DNA of 39,270 bases from an uncultured Alphaproteobacteria bacterium (GCA_944390225.1 CALXPB010000001.1:149196-188465), one strand, 5' to 3'; positions 7,236 to 17,511 are shown, counted from the stretch's first letter. Numbers and translations: made by a program. The notes: generated by a model from the letters alone, not told the origin.

Positions 7236-7607
7236 ATGCCAACAGTAAATCAACTGATTCGGAAACCCCGTAAAAAGGTAGTCGTGAAAAGCACGGCACC
7301 TGATATGGTGTCTTGTCCGCAAAAACGTGGTGTTTGCACACGTGTGTATACAACTACACCTAAGAAACCTAACTCTGCTCAGCGTAAAGTTGCGCGTGTT
7401 AAATTGGCTAACGGTCGTGAGGTAACGGCTTACATTCCAGGCGAAGGTCATAACTTGCAGGAACACAGTGTCGTTATGATTCGTGGTGGTCGTGTAAAGG
7501 ACTTGCCGGGTGTTAAGTATCATATCATTCGTGGTGTTTTGGATACCAAGGGCGTTGAAAGCAGAAAACAGGGACGCTCTTTGTATGGTGCAAAGGCCGG
7601 AAAATAA
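7236..7607 (+). CDS. rpsL: 30S ribosomal protein S12
   Basis: 123 aa, full length, aligning with E. coli S12 without gaps in the first 50 residues. The decoding-centre loops are intact: [13 protein letters not shown] (Lys43/44 as in streptomycin-sensitive strains) and [12 protein letters not shown], which holds the Asp that RimO modifies in many bacteria. S12 contacts the A-site codon-anticodon helix and controls accuracy. First gene of the cluster, 73 nt before rpsG, with two hairpins between. The SD is only moderate (AGAGA). Confidence 0.98.
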   Translation: MPTVNQLIRKPRKKVVVKSTAPDMVSCPQKRGVCTRVYTTTPKKPNSAQRKVARVKLANGREVTAYIPGEGHNLQEHSVVMIRGGRVKDLPGVKYHIIRGVLDTKGVESRKQGRSLYGAKAGK

Positions 7608-7618
7608 TTTTAATATGA

Positions 7619-7659
7619 CACGCAGATGCTCTGCGTGAGTAATCTGAAAGTAATCAGAT
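7619..7659 (+). other. Two tandem hairpins, rpsL-rpsG spacer
   Basis: CACGCAGA-TGC-TCTGCGTG (7619-7637) followed by ATCTGA / TCAGAT (7642-7659). Neither has a T-tract, so they are not terminators. Confidence 0.6.
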
Positions 7660-7680
7660 GAAGAAATAAAAGGGAAAAAA

Positions 7681-8154
7681 ATGTCAAGACGTAAAAGTGC
7701 AACAAAACGTGAAATTTTACCGGATTCTAAATATAATAATCTGGTTGTTGCAAAATGTATTAATGTTGTTATGTGGGACGGTAAAAAGGAAGTCGCTGAA
7801 AATATCGTCTATGGTGCACTAGAAAAATTAAAGAAGATAGCAAAAGACGGAAATGAATTAACCGCTTTCTTAGAGGCGGTCGATGCTTTGAAACCTTCTG
7901 TAGAAGTAAAGGGGCGTCGTGTCGGTGGTGCTACATATCAGGTGCCGGTCGAAGTAAGACCGGAACGTCAGCAGACATTGGCTTTGCGTTGGTTGGTTAT
8001 GTTCGCACGTAAACGCGGTGAACGTTCTATGGAAGAAAGACTGTTCGGCGAATTGCGCGATGCTTTGAACGGGCAGGGTGGCGCATTCAAGAAAAAGATT
8101 GATACTCATAAAATGGCGGAAGCGAATAAAGCATTTGCTCACTTCCGTTGGTAG
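7681..8154 (+). CDS. rpsG: 30S ribosomal protein S7
   Basis: 157 aa, normal size. The N-terminus [18 protein letters not shown], central [20 protein letters not shown] and [14 protein letters not shown] at the end are S7 signatures. It nucleates folding of the 3' major domain of 16S rRNA and lies at the E site. In E. coli S7 is the translational repressor of the str operon; whether that holds here is unknown. An AAAAGGG SD precedes the ATG; fusA follows after 54 nt. Confidence 0.98.
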   Translation: MSRRKSATKREILPDSKYNNLVVAKCINVVMWDGKKEVAENIVYGALEKLKKIAKDGNELTAFLEAVDALKPSVEVKGRRVGGATYQVPVEVRPERQQTLALRWLVMFARKRGERSMEERLFGELRDALNGQGGAFKKKIDTHKMAEANKAFAHFRW

Positions 8155-8208
8155 TTTTTGAAAGGGTTTAAAATAAATAGGTAAACAATAAAATAAGGAA
8201 AGAGTAAT

Positions 8209-10290
8209 ATGTCAGTAGGAAAAACCGCACCTTTAAATATGTATCGCAATATCGGCATTATGGCTCATATTGACGCAGGTAAAACAACTACATCGGAACG
8301 TATTCTTTTCTATACCGGAAAAACGTATAAAATCGGTGAAGTTCATGACGGTGGCGCCACTATGGACTGGATGGAGCAAGAACAAGAGCGCGGTATCACA
8401 ATTACATCTGCGGCAACTACTTGTTTCTGGCGTGATCATCGTATTAACTTGATTGATACACCGGGGCACGTCGACTTTACTATGGAAGTAGAACGTTCAT
8501 TACGTGTTTTGGACGGTGCCGTTGCTGTTTTTGAATCTGTGTCTGGTGTACAACCTCAGACTGAAACAGTATGGAGACAGGCAGATCGTTATAATGTTCC
8601 TCGTATTTGTTTTATTAATAAAATGGATCGTATCGGTGGTAATTTCTTCCGTTGTGTTGATATGATTCGTGAACGTTTGGGGGCAAATCCGTTGGTTGTT
8701 AATTTCCCAATCGGTGCGGAGTCTGATTTCCGTGGTGTTGTTGATGTTGTCGAAATGCGCGGTATTGTTTGGGAAGATGATTTGGGTAAGGATCCTCATA
8801 TTATTGAAATTCCAGACGACTTGAAAGAAAAAGCCGAAGAACTGCATAATAAATTGATTGAAGAAGTCGTTACCTTGGATGACGAGGTTATGGAAGCCTA
8901 TATGGAAGGTAAAAAACCGGACGTAGAAACAATCAAAAAGTTAATTCGTAAGGGTACTATTAATCAAAACTTTAACCCCGTTTTGTGTGGTACAGCATTT
9001 AAGAACAAAGGTGTTCAGCCGTTGTTAGATGCGATTGTTGATTACTTGCCGTCACCGTTGGATATTCCGGCAATTAAGGGTACCAAAATGGACGGGGAAA
9101 CAGTCGCAGAACGTCACGCGGATCCGAAAGAACCTTTTAGTGCGTTGGCATTTAAGGTTGCAAATGATCCGTTTGTCGGGAACTTGATGTTTATTCGTAT
9201 TTATTCGGGAAAATTAGTGTCAGGTTCTTATATTTATAACTCTAACCGTGATAAACGCGAGCGTGTTGGTCGTATGTTATTAATGCATTCTAATCAGCGT
9301 GAAGAAATAAAAGAAGCATCTGCCGGTGATATCATAACATTAGTTGGTATGAAAGAAACGATTACCGGTGATACTTTGTGCGATGAAGCGAATCCGATTA
9401 TTTTGGAGAACATTCACGTTCCAGAACCTGTTATAAGTATCGCGGTTGAACCGAAAACAAAAGCGGATATCGAGAAGATGTCTTTGGGTTTACAGGCCTT
9501 GGCAAAAGAAGACCCTTCTTTCCGAGTATCTGTTGATGAAGAATCAGGTCAGACGATTTTGGCAGGTGTCGGTGAATTACATTTGGAAATTCTGGTTGAC
9601 CGTTTGTTGCGTGAATTTAAGGTGGATGTTAACGTTGGTGAACCGCGTATTGCGTATCGTGAAACGTTCCGTAAACCTGTTACAGAAGAATATACGCATA
9701 AGAAACAATCTGGTGGTTCTGGTCAGTACGCTCAGGTAAAGATCGAGTTTGAACCGTTGGAACCAGGTAAGGGCTATGAATTTGAAAACAAGATTGTTGG
9801 TGGTGCTATTCCGAAAGAATATATCCCCGGCGTAGAAAAAGGTTTGAAGATAGCGCAACAGACAGGTGTTCTAATTGGCTATCCGACGGTAGATTTCAAA
9901 GCAACATTGGTAGATGGTAAATATCATGAAGTTGACTCTAATGTATTGTGCTTTGAAATTGCGGCGCGTGCTTGCTTCCGCGAGGCAATGAAGAAAGCAT
10001 CGCCAAAATTACTGGAACCGATTATGAAACTTTCGGTTACGACGCCGGAAGAATACGTCGGTGACATCATCGGTGACTTGAACAGTCGTCGCGGGCAAAT
10101 TAATGGAATAGAAACTCAGTTCGGAAATCAAGTAATTTCTGCCTTCGTTCCATTGGCGAACTTGTTCGGTTATGTTAAAACGTTGCGTTCTTTGTCACAG
10201 GGGCGTGCAAATCCTTATATGGAACTGTCGCACTATGACGAAGTACCACAGAACGTTGCAGATGAGGTTATAAAGAAATTAACAAAATAA
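8209..10290 (+). CDS. fusA: Elongation factor G
   Basis: 693 aa translocation GTPase that moves tRNAs and mRNA and, with RRF, recycles ribosomes. G1 is AHIDAGKTT (about 19-27), then [10 protein letters not shown] (switch I), DTPGHVDF (G3) and NKMD (G4). Domains II-V follow, with the domain IV segment [14 protein letters not shown] and a C-terminal [18 protein letters not shown]. No insertion or missing motif. Standard third gene of the str operon; AAGGAAAG precedes the ATG. 113 nt separates it from tuf, where a second promoter is likely. Confidence 0.98.
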   Translation: MSVGKTAPLNMYRNIGIMAHIDAGKTTTSERILFYTGKTYKIGEVHDGGATMDWMEQEQERGITITSAATTCFWRDHRINLIDTPGHVDFTMEVERSLRVLDGAVAVFESVSGVQPQTETVWRQADRYNVPRICFINKMDRIGGNFFRCVDMIRERLGANPLVVNFPIGAESDFRGVVDVVEMRGIVWEDDLGKDPHIIEIPDDLKEKAEELHNKLIEEVVTLDDEVMEAYMEGKKPDVETIKKLIRKGTINQNFNPVLCGTAFKNKGVQPLLDAIVDYLPSPLDIPAIKGTKMDGETVAERHADPKEPFSALAFKVANDPFVGNLMFIRIYSGKLVSGSYIYNSNRDKRERVGRMLLMHSNQREEIKEASAGDIITLVGMKETITGDTLCDEANPIILENIHVPEPVISIAVEPKTKADIEKMSLGLQALAKEDPSFRVSVDEESGQTILAGVGELHLEILVDRLLREFKVDVNVGEPRIAYRETFRKPVTEEYTHKKQSGGSGQYAQVKIEFEPLEPGKGYEFENKIVGGAIPKEYIPGVEKGLKIAQQTGVLIGYPTVDFKATLVDGKYHEVDSNVLCFEIAARACFREAMKKASPKLLEPIMKLSVTTPEEYVGDIIGDLNSRRGQINGIETQFGNQVISAFVPLANLFGYVKTLRSLSQGRANPYMELSHYDEVPQNVADEVIKKLTK

Positions 10291-10302
10291 AATAAAAAAA
10301 GA

Positions 10303-10330
10303 TTGTGATTTTTGTTTTCTGGTTTATGAT
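10303..10330 (+). promoter_or_regulatory. Candidate internal promoter upstream of tuf
   Basis: TTGTGA (10303-10308), 16 nt, TATGAT (10325-10330). A separate tuf promoter would help meet the high demand for EF-Tu. Confidence 0.4.
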
Positions 10331-10403
10331 TGAATGCGGAAAGTATGAATCGGAAATCAGATATCAGAAATCAAATTAACAAGCCAAGCCTAAGGAGAAA
10401 ACT

Positions 10404-11591
10404 ATGGCAAAAGAAAAATATGTAAGATCTAAGCCACACGTCAATATTGGTACAATTGGTCACGTTGATCATGGTAAGACCACATTGACTGCTGCTATTG
10501 TTCATTACTATGGGGTTGGTGCAGACCAAGCCAAAGGTGTTGATCAGATTGATAATGCACCAGAAGAACGTGCTCGTGGTATAACAATTAATACTGCTCA
10601 CGTAGAATATGAAACAGAAAATCGTCACTATGCACACGTTGACTGCCCAGGACACGCGGACTATGTTAAAAACATGATTACCGGTGCTGCGCAGATGGAC
10701 GGTGCTATTTTGGTTGTTGCTGCAACCGACGGTCCTATGCCACAGACACGTGAACATATCTTGTTGGCTCGTCAGGTAGGTATTCCAAAAATCGTTGTTT
10801 ACTTGAACAAATGCGATTTGGCAAACGATCCAGAATTGTTAGATTTGGTAGAAATGGAAATTCGTGAATTGTTGTCTGCTAATGAATTTGATGGCGACAA
10901 AGCACCTATTATTCGTGGTTCTGCCGTTTCTGCTTTGGAAGGCAAAAACGATGGTTTGGGTAAAGAATCAATTGATGCTTTATTGAAAGCATGTGACGAA
11001 TATATCCCATTACCAGAACGTCCAGTTGATAAACCATTCTTGATGCCAATTGAAGACGTGTTCTCTATCACAGGTCGTGGTACAGTAGTAACAGGTCGTA
11101 TCGAATCCGGTACAGTCAAAGTTGGTGATGAATGTGAAATCGTCGGTTTGCGCCCAACTCAGAAAACAACAGTTACAGGCGTTGAAATGTTCCGTAAATT
11201 GTTGGATCAGGGTGAAGCCGGTGATAACGTAGGTTTGTTGCTGCGTGGTACAAAGAAAGAAGATGTAGAACGTGGGCAGATTATCTGCAAACCAGGTTCC
11301 ATCACACCACACACAGAATTTGAAGCTGAAGTTTATATCTTGACGAAAGAAGAAGGTGGCCGTCATACAGCATTCTTCTCTAACTATCGTCCACAGTTCT
11401 ATTTCAGCACAACAGACGTAACAGGTACAATTACTTTGCCAGCAGACAAAGAAATGGTCTTGCCAGGCGATAACGTTCGTATCACAGTGCAGTTGATTGC
11501 ACCTATTGCTATGGACGAAGGTCGTCGCTTTGCTATCCGTGAAGGCGGACGCACAGTTGGCGCAGGGGTTGTATCCAAAATAATTAAATAA
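10404..11591 (+). CDS. tuf: Elongation factor Tu
   Basis: 395 aa GTPase that delivers aminoacyl-tRNA to the ribosome. G1 is GHVDHGKT (19-26), then [27 protein letters not shown] (G3), NKCD (G4) and GSAVSALEG (G5). Domain III ends [14 protein letters not shown]. The stretch after G1 ([19 protein letters not shown]) departs from the usual alphaproteobacterial sequence but keeps the length. A strong SD (TAAGGAG) precedes the ATG. Codons look optimised (many CGT, GGT, GTT), consistent with high expression. It leads into the S10 genes. Confidence 0.98.
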   Translation: MAKEKYVRSKPHVNIGTIGHVDHGKTTLTAAIVHYYGVGADQAKGVDQIDNAPEERARGITINTAHVEYETENRHYAHVDCPGHADYVKNMITGAAQMDGAILVVAATDGPMPQTREHILLARQVGIPKIVVYLNKCDLANDPELLDLVEMEIRELLSANEFDGDKAPIIRGSAVSALEGKNDGLGKESIDALLKACDEYIPLPERPVDKPFLMPIEDVFSITGRGTVVTGRIESGTVKVGDECEIVGLRPTQKTTVTGVEMFRKLLDQGEAGDNVGLLLRGTKKEDVERGQIICKPGSITPHTEFEAEVYILTKEEGGRHTAFFSNYRPQFYFSTTDVTGTITLPADKEMVLPGDNVRITVQLIAPIAMDEGRRFAIREGGRTVGAGVVSKIIK

Positions 11592-11599
11592 TAAAATAA

Positions 11600-11642
11600 C
11601 GGGTCGGTGTAACTGGATAAAACGCCAGTGATTACCGACCCG
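11600..11642 (+). other. Long hairpin, tuf-rpsJ spacer
   Basis: CGGGTCGGT / ACCGACCCG, 9 perfect bp (11600-11608 / 11634-11642), with a second stem ACTGG / CCAGT inside. It starts 8 nt after the tuf stop. No T-tract follows, so it is more likely a processing or stability element than a terminator. Confidence 0.65.
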
Positions 11643-11666
11643 AAATAACATAAGGAAAACGAACAA

Positions 11667-11978
11667 ATGGTACCAGCATCTAAAATTCGCATCAAATTGA
11701 CAGCGTTTGACCATAGAGTCTTGATGGAATCAGTGGAAGAGATTGTTAAAACTGCAAAGCGCACTGGCGCAGATGTAGTTGGTCCCGTTCGCTTGCCGAC
11801 ATTGATTAAGAAATTTACTGTAAACCGTTCACCACACGTTGATAAAAAATCACGCGAACAATTCGAAATTCGCAATCATAAAGCGGTCGTAGATATTGTT
11901 AACCCAACCCCTCAGACAGTAGATGCCTTGATGAAGTTGGATTTGGCGTCCGGTGTTGATGTAAAAATAAAATTATAA
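11667..11978 (+). CDS. rpsJ: 30S ribosomal protein S10
   Basis: 103 aa. [20 protein letters not shown] and [20 protein letters not shown] are S10 signatures; the latter is the extended loop that enters the 30S head. In other bacteria S10 also acts as NusE in antitermination complexes. First gene of the S10 group. AAGGAAA SD. Confidence 0.97.
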   Translation: MVPASKIRIKLTAFDHRVLMESVEEIVKTAKRTGADVVGPVRLPTLIKKFTVNRSPHVDKKSREQFEIRNHKAVVDIVNPTPQTVDALMKLDLASGVDVKIKL

Positions 11979-11986
11979 TTGTTTGT

Positions 11987-12021
11987 GTTAGTACTCCAAA
12001 AAAGTGTGTACAGGTACTAAC
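11987..12021 (+). other. Hairpin, rpsJ-rplC spacer
   Basis: GTTAGTAC / GTACTAAC, 8 perfect bp with a 19-nt loop. No T-tract. Confidence 0.5.
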
Positions 12022-12050
12022 CTACTAACAAAAGAAAAAGGCATAAAAAA

Positions 12051-12788
12051 ATGAAACGTAGCGGATTAATTACAACAAAAATAGGAATGACGCGTCTGTA
12101 TGATGATGGCGGTGTTGCTCATCCAGTAACAGTTTTGTCTGTTGGTGATTGCACTGTCATTGGAAATCGCACGCAGGAAAAAAATGGTTATGTCGCGAAT
12201 ATATTGGGTATGCGCGAAGCAAAGGCAAAACACGTGGCAAAACCGCAGGCGGTTGCTGCTGAAAAAGCAGGAGTTAAACCGTATCGCAAGGTTGTTGAAT
12301 TCCGCGTATCTGATGATTGCGTTATCCCAGCAGGGACTCAGTTATCGGCGTCTCATTTTGTTGCCGGTCAATTCGTCGATGTTCAAGCGACAAGTAAAGG
12401 TAAAGGCTTCCAAGGGGCTATGAAACGTCATAACTTTGGCGGTAAGGAGGCCTCTCACGGTGTTTTAAAAGCGCATCGTTCTATCGGTGGTACAGGTATG
12501 CGTGAATGGCCAGGTCGTGTTCTGAAAGGTAAAAAGATGGCTGGTCAGATGGGTAATGAAACAGTTACTGTTCAGAACTTGAAAGTATTTGGTACTGATG
12601 AAGCAGAAAATTTGATTTTCGTAGAAGGCGCAGTACCTGGTGCAAACGGTACTTTTGTATTGGTCGTTGACGCAGTTAAAAAAGAACAGAAAGATTTACC
12701 AGTTCCAACAAAAGCAGCGACTGCAGCAGTTGAATCTGGTACGGAACAAGTAACAGAAGCAACCGAAACAGAAACTGTTGCGGAATAA
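12051..12788 (+). CDS. rplC: 50S ribosomal protein L3
   Basis: 245 aa. The core is typical (MKRSGLITTKIGMTRLYDDG; GKGFQGAMKRHNFGG; GKKMAGQMGNETVTVQNL); its long loop reaches toward the peptidyl transferase centre and it is an early 50S assembly protein. About 35 residues beyond the E. coli end form an acidic, Ala/Thr/Glu-rich tail (TEQVTEATETETVAE). Lowered complexity tails recur in L17, L22 and S5 in this cluster. rplD follows after 33 nt. Confidence 0.97.
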   Translation: MKRSGLITTKIGMTRLYDDGGVAHPVTVLSVGDCTVIGNRTQEKNGYVANILGMREAKAKHVAKPQAVAAEKAGVKPYRKVVEFRVSDDCVIPAGTQLSASHFVAGQFVDVQATSKGKGFQGAMKRHNFGGKEASHGVLKAHRSIGGTGMREWPGRVLKGKKMAGQMGNETVTVQNLKVFGTDEAENLIFVEGAVPGANGTFVLVVDAVKKEQKDLPVPTKAATAAVESGTEQVTEATETETVAE

Positions 12789-12821
12789 TAAGTAGGGCGA
12801 CAGAAGAGTAAGGTGAAAAAA

Positions 12822-13442
12822 ATGCAAGTAGATATTATTAATTTTGATGGTAAAGCGGTCGGTAAAGTAGAATTGTCTGACCAGATTTTCGGCTTGGACC
12901 CTCGTGCAGATATTTTGCATCGCGTTGTTACTTGGCAACGTGCAAAATCTCGTGCTGGGACACATGCAGTTAAAACTGTTTCTGATGTAGAAGGTAGCGG
13001 TAAAAAAGCCTTTAAGCAAAAGAAAACAGGTAATGCCCGTCAAGGTGAAAGGTATAACGTTCATATGCGTGGTGGTGGTGTAGTTCATGGACCAGTTGTT
13101 CGTGACCACTCTATTGATTTACCAAAGAAAGTTCGCGCATTAGGTTTGAAAATGGCGCTGTCTTCAAAAGTTAAAGACGGTAGTTTAGTTGTTGTTGATT
13201 CTGAAAAGTTATCAGCAGCAAAAACAGGGGCATTTGCAAAACAGTTGAAAAAGTTAGGTATTTCTTCTGCTTTGTTTGTTGCTGCAACTGATATAGATGA
13301 AAACTTTAAGAAATCGGCTGCAAATATCGCAAACGTTGATGTCTTACCAGCAATTGGTTTGAACGTTTTAGATATTTTGAAACATGAAAAATTAGTTTTG
13401 ACCGCAGACGCAGTCAAAGCGGTGGAAGCGCGCTTGGCATAA
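12822..13442 (+). CDS. rplD: 50S ribosomal protein L4
   Basis: 206 aa from ATG 12822; an in-frame GTG at 12813 overlaps the SD (AAGGTG) and is rejected. RAKSRAGTHAVKTVSDVEGS and the RQGERYNVHMRGGGVVHGP loop, which lines the nascent peptide exit tunnel, identify L4. In E. coli L4 represses its own S10 operon; no matching leader is evident before rpsJ here. Confidence 0.97.
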   Translation: MQVDIINFDGKAVGKVELSDQIFGLDPRADILHRVVTWQRAKSRAGTHAVKTVSDVEGSGKKAFKQKKTGNARQGERYNVHMRGGGVVHGPVVRDHSIDLPKKVRALGLKMALSSKVKDGSLVVVDSEKLSAAKTGAFAKQLKKLGISSALFVAATDIDENFKKSAANIANVDVLPAIGLNVLDILKHEKLVLTADAVKAVEARLA

Positions 13443-13475
13443 ATAAAGTTAAGTGCATGACGAAAAGGTTAAGAA

Positions 13476-13808
13476 ATGGCAGAAAAAAAAGTTAGTTCAG
13501 AGAAAAAAATCGTTGCGACCGCTGGTATTTATGATATACTGCGTCGACCGATAATCTCGGAAAAGGCAGCAAAGTTGTCCGAAAGCAATGGTGTTGCTTT
13601 TGAAATTGCGGCAAATGCTACCAAAGAAGACGTTGTTCGTGCTGTTCAGGCTATCTATAATGTAAAGCCAGTTAAGGTAAACATTGTAGTTGTAAAAGGT
13701 AAGGTAAAATCTTTCCGTGGACGTGGTACAGGTACGCAACGTTCGGTTAAAAAAGCATACGTATCTTTGCCGGAAGATGCAAAATTAGACTTGTCGGCAA
13801 ATATATAA
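13476..13808 (+). CDS. rplW: 50S ribosomal protein L23
   Basis: 110 aa. YDILRRPIISEKAAKLSES is the L23 start motif, preceded by about 17 extra charged residues (MAEKKVSSEKKIVATAG). Located at the exit of the nascent chain tunnel, docking site for trigger factor and SRP. The internal loop KSFRGRGTGTQRSVKKAYV binds 23S rRNA. Confidence 0.96.
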   Translation: MAEKKVSSEKKIVATAGIYDILRRPIISEKAAKLSESNGVAFEIAANATKEDVVRAVQAIYNVKPVKVNIVVVKGKVKSFRGRGTGTQRSVKKAYVSLPEDAKLDLSANI

Positions 13809-13811
13809 AAC

Positions 13812-13856
13812 GTTTTGGCAGAGAAATCTAAGTTTTAAGGACGCTAGTGTCAAAAC
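13812..13856 (+). other. Hairpin, rplW-rplB spacer
   Basis: GTTTTGGCA / TGTCAAAAC (13812-13820 / 13848-13856), 9 bp with one G-U. 27-nt loop, no T-tract. Confidence 0.5.
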
Positions 13857-13877
13857 ATAAAAAAAGGTAAGAAAAAA

Positions 13878-14711
13878 ATGGCATTAAAACATTATAAGCC
13901 GATAACAGCGGGAACACGCGGATTGACTCAGGTTGATCGTAGTGAATTACATCGTGGTGCACCTGAAAAGTCTTTGACTGTCGGCTTGAAGTCTAAGGGT
14001 GGACGTAATAATTTTGGTCATGTCACTGTTCCTCATCAAGGTGGCGGACATAAACGTAAATATCGTTTGATTGATTTTGCTCGTAAGAAAAAGGGTCTTC
14101 CGGCAACGGTTGTTCGTTTGGAATATGATCCGAATCGTACGGCTTTCATCGCATTGGTTGAATATAAAGATGGTGCGCGTTCTTATATCTTGGCACCAAG
14201 AGATTTGAAAGTTGGTGATGTCGTTATATCCGGAGAACGTGAAGATATTAAACCTGGTAATGCAATGCCGTTAAAAAATATGCCAATCGGTACAATCGTA
14301 CATAACGTTGAATTAAAACCGGGTGCTGGTGGTCAGTTGGCTCGTAGTGCAGGTTGTTATGCTCAGTTGATGGGTAAAGACGGCGTTTATGCACAGATTA
14401 AAATGAACAGCGGTGAGTTGCGTAAAGTTCATTCCGATTGTATGGCAACAGTTGGCAGTGTTTCTAACCCTGACCAACGTAATGTAAACTTGGGTAAGGC
14501 CGGTCGTGCGCGCTGGTTAGGTATTCGTCCGTCAGTTCGAGGTATGGCACAGAACCCAGTTGATCACCCAATGGGTGGTGGTAATGGTCACTCTAAGGGC
14601 CACGAACCAGTATCACGTACAGGTATTCCAGCCAAGGGATATCGTACCCGTAGCAATAAACGTACTGCTAAGATGATTATCCGCAGCAGACATTTGGCAA
14701 AGAAGAAATAA
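13878..14711 (+). CDS. rplB: 50S ribosomal protein L2
   Basis: 277 aa, among the oldest ribosomal proteins, needed for subunit joining and near the peptidyl transferase centre. [17 protein letters not shown] and [18 protein letters not shown] are family landmarks. The common DHPHGGGEG loop reads DHPMGGGNG here, and the next segment ([20 protein letters not shown]) is shorter than in E. coli. AAAAAGG SD. rpsS follows after 53 nt. Confidence 0.97.
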   Translation: MALKHYKPITAGTRGLTQVDRSELHRGAPEKSLTVGLKSKGGRNNFGHVTVPHQGGGHKRKYRLIDFARKKKGLPATVVRLEYDPNRTAFIALVEYKDGARSYILAPRDLKVGDVVISGEREDIKPGNAMPLKNMPIGTIVHNVELKPGAGGQLARSAGCYAQLMGKDGVYAQIKMNSGELRKVHSDCMATVGSVSNPDQRNVNLGKAGRARWLGIRPSVRGMAQNPVDHPMGGGNGHSKGHEPVSRTGIPAKGYRTRSNKRTAKMIIRSRHLAKKK

Positions 14712-14718
14712 TAAAAAG

Positions 14719-14741
14719 TCTGGTATCTATATGGTACCAGA
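14719..14741 (+). other. Hairpin, rplB-rpsS spacer
   Basis: TCTGGTA / TACCAGA, 7 bp with a 9-nt loop, ending 13 nt before the rpsS SD (GGAG, 14755-14758). Confidence 0.5.
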
Positions 14742-14764
14742 GAAAAATAAAAACGGAGTAATTG

Positions 14765-15049
14765 ATGTCTCGTTCAGTATGGAAAGGTCCTTATGTTCAC
14801 CCGTCTATCTTGAAAAAGGTAGCAGTGGCGAACGAAAAAAATGACCATAAACCAATTAAAACTTGGTCTCGTGGAAGCACGATTGTACCGTCAATGGTTG
14901 GTCTGACTTTTGAAGTTCATAACGGTAATAAATTCATCCCTGTTTCTATCGTGGAAGATATGATAGGGCATAAATTAGGTGAATTTGCACCGACACGTAC
15001 ATTTAAAGGTCATGCAGCAAATAAAAAGGCTGCGGCAGCCAAAAAATAA
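14765..15049 (+). CDS. rpsS: 30S ribosomal protein S19
   Basis: 94 aa from ATG 14765. A TTG three bases earlier in frame is too close to the SD (GGAG at 14755). [17 protein letters not shown] and [19 protein letters not shown] are S19 hallmarks. It forms a complex with S13 in the 30S head. C-terminal Lys/Ala tail ([10 protein letters not shown]). Tight 16-nt spacing to rplV. Confidence 0.97.
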   Translation: MSRSVWKGPYVHPSILKKVAVANEKNDHKPIKTWSRGSTIVPSMVGLTFEVHNGNKFIPVSIVEDMIGHKLGEFAPTRTFKGHAANKKAAAAKK

Positions 15050-15065
15050 AATAGGGTGATTAGTT

Positions 15066-15488
15066 ATGACAACAACAAGATATGGAATAAAAGATAATCA
15101 AGCGCGCGCATTTAATAAGTTAATCCGCGTCAGCCATCAGAAACTGAACTTGGTTTGCGATACTGTTCGTGGATTACCGGTAGAACGTGCAATTGATGTC
15201 TTGAAATTTTCAAAAAAACGTGTGGCTGGTGAAGTGCTTAAAACTTTATTGTCAGCGGTTGCAAACGCAGAAAATAATAAAAATCTGCCGGCAGATAGCC
15301 TGTTCGTCAAAGAAATTTGGTGCGGTAAGGCTCTGACAATGAAACGCATAATGCCTGCTTCGCAGGGAAGAGCGCGCCCGATTCTGAAACCTTTTTCTAA
15401 TTTGACAATAGTTTTAGAATCTGGAACTGCACCGAAAAAGAAAACTGTAAAAAAAGAAACAACAGCCAAAAAGGAAAAGGCTAAATAA
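15066..15488 (+). CDS. rplV: 50S ribosomal protein L22
   Basis: 140 aa, longer than E. coli (110) because of a Lys-rich tail (KKKTVKKETTAKKEKAK). The core has the RVSHQKLNLVCDTVRGLPVE start and the tunnel-lining hairpin MKRIMPASQGRARPILKP. The tail resembles that of L17 in this window. Confidence 0.96.
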   Translation: MTTTRYGIKDNQARAFNKLIRVSHQKLNLVCDTVRGLPVERAIDVLKFSKKRVAGEVLKTLLSAVANAENNKNLPADSLFVKEIWCGKALTMKRIMPASQGRARPILKPFSNLTIVLESGTAPKKKTVKKETTAKKEKAK

Positions 15489-15492
15489 TAAG

Positions 15493-15557
15493 AAGGCATG
15501 GCAAGTGGTATGGAAGTATCCTGAATAAAACCGAAAGGTTTCAAGAACATTTGCCTT
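15493..15557 (+). other. Nested hairpins, rplV-rpsC spacer
   Basis: Outer AAGGCA / TGCCTT (15493-15498 / 15552-15557) encloses AAACC-GAAA-GGTTT (15528-15541), a GNRA-type tetraloop. No T-tract. Confidence 0.5.
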
Positions 15558-15576
15558 AAAATTAAGGAAGCAAGAA

Positions 15577-16278
15577 ATGGGACAGAAAGTATCGCCAATT
15601 TCATTACGTGAATTTATTAATAAAGTTACAGATTCACGTTGGATTGCAAATAAAAAAGACTATGCGAATTTGTTGGCGGAGGATATAAAAATCCGCAAGT
15701 TCATTGAAAAAAAATTGAAAAAAGCAGGTCTGGCAAAGGTCGTTATAGAACGCTTTGCAAAGAAAGTGGTTGTGACTGTTCATACGTCACGTCCTGGTAT
15801 GATAATCGGGAAAAACGGTGCAGATATAGAAACTCTGCGTAACGAAATTAAAAAATTAGTTAAAAACGACCAAGTCGTTGTAAATATTTACGAAGTTCGT
15901 CGTCCCGATTTAAACGCGCAACTTGTTGCGCAGAGTATTGCTCAGCAAATAGAAGGTCGTGTTTCTTTTAAACGAGCCATGAAAAAAGCAGTTCAGAATG
16001 CTATTAAGGCCGGTGCTCAAGGAATTAAAGTTATGTGTTCTGGTCGTCTTAACGGTGCCGAAATTGCTCGTAGCGAACAAATCCGTGAAGGGCGTATACC
16101 ATTACATACTTTACGTGCAGACATTGACTATGCGTCAATTCAAGCAAAAACCACTTACGGCGTTATCGGAGTAAAAGTTTGGATTTACACAGGTGACGTT
16201 GTGAATAAAGAAAAGCTGGCGTCTGAAATGGCGCGTCCCGCCGAATATGCCGGCAGCAGCGAAAAGAAGAGTAAATAA
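15577..16278 (+). CDS. rpsC: 30S ribosomal protein S3
   Basis: 233 aa. The KH domain has the GxxG loop in [14 protein letters not shown] (about 74-87); the C-terminal domain carries [20 protein letters not shown]. With S4 and S5 it forms the mRNA entry helicase site. The usual MGQKVxPxGxRLG start is changed to [13 protein letters not shown], otherwise intact. It starts after an 88-nt spacer with hairpins. Confidence 0.97.
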   Translation: MGQKVSPISLREFINKVTDSRWIANKKDYANLLAEDIKIRKFIEKKLKKAGLAKVVIERFAKKVVVTVHTSRPGMIIGKNGADIETLRNEIKKLVKNDQVVVNIYEVRRPDLNAQLVAQSIAQQIEGRVSFKRAMKKAVQNAIKAGAQGIKVMCSGRLNGAEIARSEQIREGRIPLHTLRADIDYASIQAKTTYGVIGVKVWIYTGDVVNKEKLASEMARPAEYAGSSEKKSK

Positions 16279-16347
16279 TTTTTGGTGGTCATCTATAAGG
16301 TGATGAAAAAGACAGAAATTAAAGCAAGAAATTAAAAGGTAGTTAAT

Positions 16348-16761
16348 ATGTTAATGCCAAATAAAACAAAATTTCGCAAACAGCAAAAGGGCCGTATCCA
16401 CGGTGTGGCAAAAGGCGGTAGCGAATTAGCGTTCGGTTCTTTCGGTCTGAAAGCAATGACGCCTGAACGTATAACCGCGCGTCAGATTGAAGCGGCGCGT
16501 CGTGCAATAACTCGCCATATGAAACGTATGGGGAAATTATGGATTCGCGTATTTCCAGATGTTCCTGTGACTAAGAAACCTGCCGAAGTTCGTATGGGTA
16601 AGGGTAAAGGTGCAGTTGAATACTGGATTTGTCGCGTAAAACCTGGTCGTATTTTATTTGAATTAGACGGCGTTAAACCAGAAGTCGCATATGAAGCATT
16701 TGCTTTGGCCGCGGCGAAATTACCGGTAAAAACGAAAGTCGTTGAACGTAAAGTTAATTAA
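16348..16761 (+). CDS. rplP: 50S ribosomal protein L16
   Basis: 137 aa starting [19 protein letters not shown], the family N-terminus, so ATG 16348 is right rather than the second ATG at 16354. [20 protein letters not shown] and [20 protein letters not shown] are diagnostic; the latter contacts A-site tRNA. SD AAAAGG. Confidence 0.97.
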   Translation: MLMPNKTKFRKQQKGRIHGVAKGGSELAFGSFGLKAMTPERITARQIEAARRAITRHMKRMGKLWIRVFPDVPVTKKPAEVRMGKGKGAVEYWICRVKPGRILFELDGVKPEVAYEAFALAAAKLPVKTKVVERKVN

Positions 16762-16763
16762 TA

Positions 16764-16785
16764 CGTACTCGGGTACATCTGTACG
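16764..16785 (+). other. Short hairpin, rplP-rpmC spacer
   Basis: CGTAC / GTACG with a 12-nt loop, in a 41-nt spacer. Small and possibly chance. Confidence 0.3.
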
Positions 16786-16802
16786 GAAAAAAGGGTTTAA
16801 AA

Positions 16803-16997
16803 ATGGCACAGAAGAAAGTAGAAAAAGAATCTTTGACGTTGGAAGCATTGCAAAGTAAATTGGATAATTTGAAGAAAGATCAAATGAACCAGCGCTTTCA
16901 GCATGCTGCGGGTCAGATGCCAAAAACGCACGTTATGCGTCAAACTCGCCGCGAAATCGCACGCGTAAAAACTCAGTTGAACGCAGCGAAAAAATAA
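16803..16997 (+). CDS. rpmC: 50S ribosomal protein L29
   Basis: 64 aa, usual size. LTLEALQSKLDNLKKDQMNQ and MRQTRREIARVKTQLNA give the two-helix hairpin with the conserved RREIARVKT. Sits at the tunnel exit beside L23. Followed by 137 nt, the longest spacer within the S10/spc part. Confidence 0.95.
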   Translation: MAQKKVEKESLTLEALQSKLDNLKKDQMNQRFQHAAGQMPKTHVMRQTRREIARVKTQLNAAKK

Positions 16998-17003
16998 AAA
17001 TTA

Positions 17004-17092
17004 CCGATTTTTGTTGTGATTTCTAAAAAATTAGTTATCATATGCCAAATCGGAAAAATAGTTGTCGGTTGACGCGTTTCCAGTAAGAAACG
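17004..17092 (+). other. Hairpins and possible weak promoter, rpmC-rpsQ spacer
   Basis: CCGATTT / AAATCGG (17004-17010 / 17047-17053) and CGTTTC-CAGTAA-GAAACG (17075-17092). TTGTTG (17011) and TATCAT (17036) could form a weak internal promoter, but their 19-nt spacing is long. Confidence 0.4.
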
Positions 17093-17134
17093 TGGAAACT
17101 TAGAAAAAGAAAAACTTAATAAGGGACTATAGTT

Positions 17135-17404
17135 ATGCCAAGACGTATACTGCAAGGAACAGTTAAAAGTACAGCAAATGACAAAACGGTTGTCGTAGAG
17201 GTTGAACGTCGTTTTCGTCATCCTTTGTATGGCAAGTTCGTTAAGCAGAATAAAAAATATAAGGCTCACGATGAAAACAACGAGTACAAAGTTGGTGATA
17301 TCGTTGCCATTGAAGAACATCGTCCAATATCTAAGACAAAATCTTGGGTGGTTAAGGGGCGCGTCGGTGTCTCTAAGGACGAGGCAGTAGAAGTAGTAGA
17401 CTAA
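17135..17404 (+). CDS. rpsQ: 30S ribosomal protein S17
   Basis: 89 aa OB-fold protein, primary 16S binder. [40 protein letters not shown] and [18 protein letters not shown] are all standard S17. 107 nt to rplN. Confidence 0.96.
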   Translation: MPRRILQGTVKSTANDKTVVVEVERRFRHPLYGKFVKQNKKYKAHDENNEYKVGDIVAIEEHRPISKTKSWVVKGRVGVSKDEAVEVVD

Positions 17405-17413
17405 AATCACAAC

Positions 17414-17462
17414 AGGTTCTTTGAGGTCTCGCAAATTTTTCAAAGCGCGACAGTCGGAACCT
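17414..17462 (+). other. Hairpin, rpsQ-rplN spacer
   Basis: Outer AGGTTC / GAACCT (17414-17419 / 17457-17462) encloses TTTGA / TCAAA (17420-17424 / 17440-17444). No T-tract. Confidence 0.45.
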
Positions 17463-17511
17463 ATAACAAAGCAGTGGGGGATTGCCCTGCGTGCAGGTAA
17501 AAGGTGAAAAA

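Noticed and set aside
6780-7523. Frames on both strands around the rpsL promoter
   Set aside because: They overlap the 6164 gene, the promoter or rpsL, have no SD and carry no recognisable motif.
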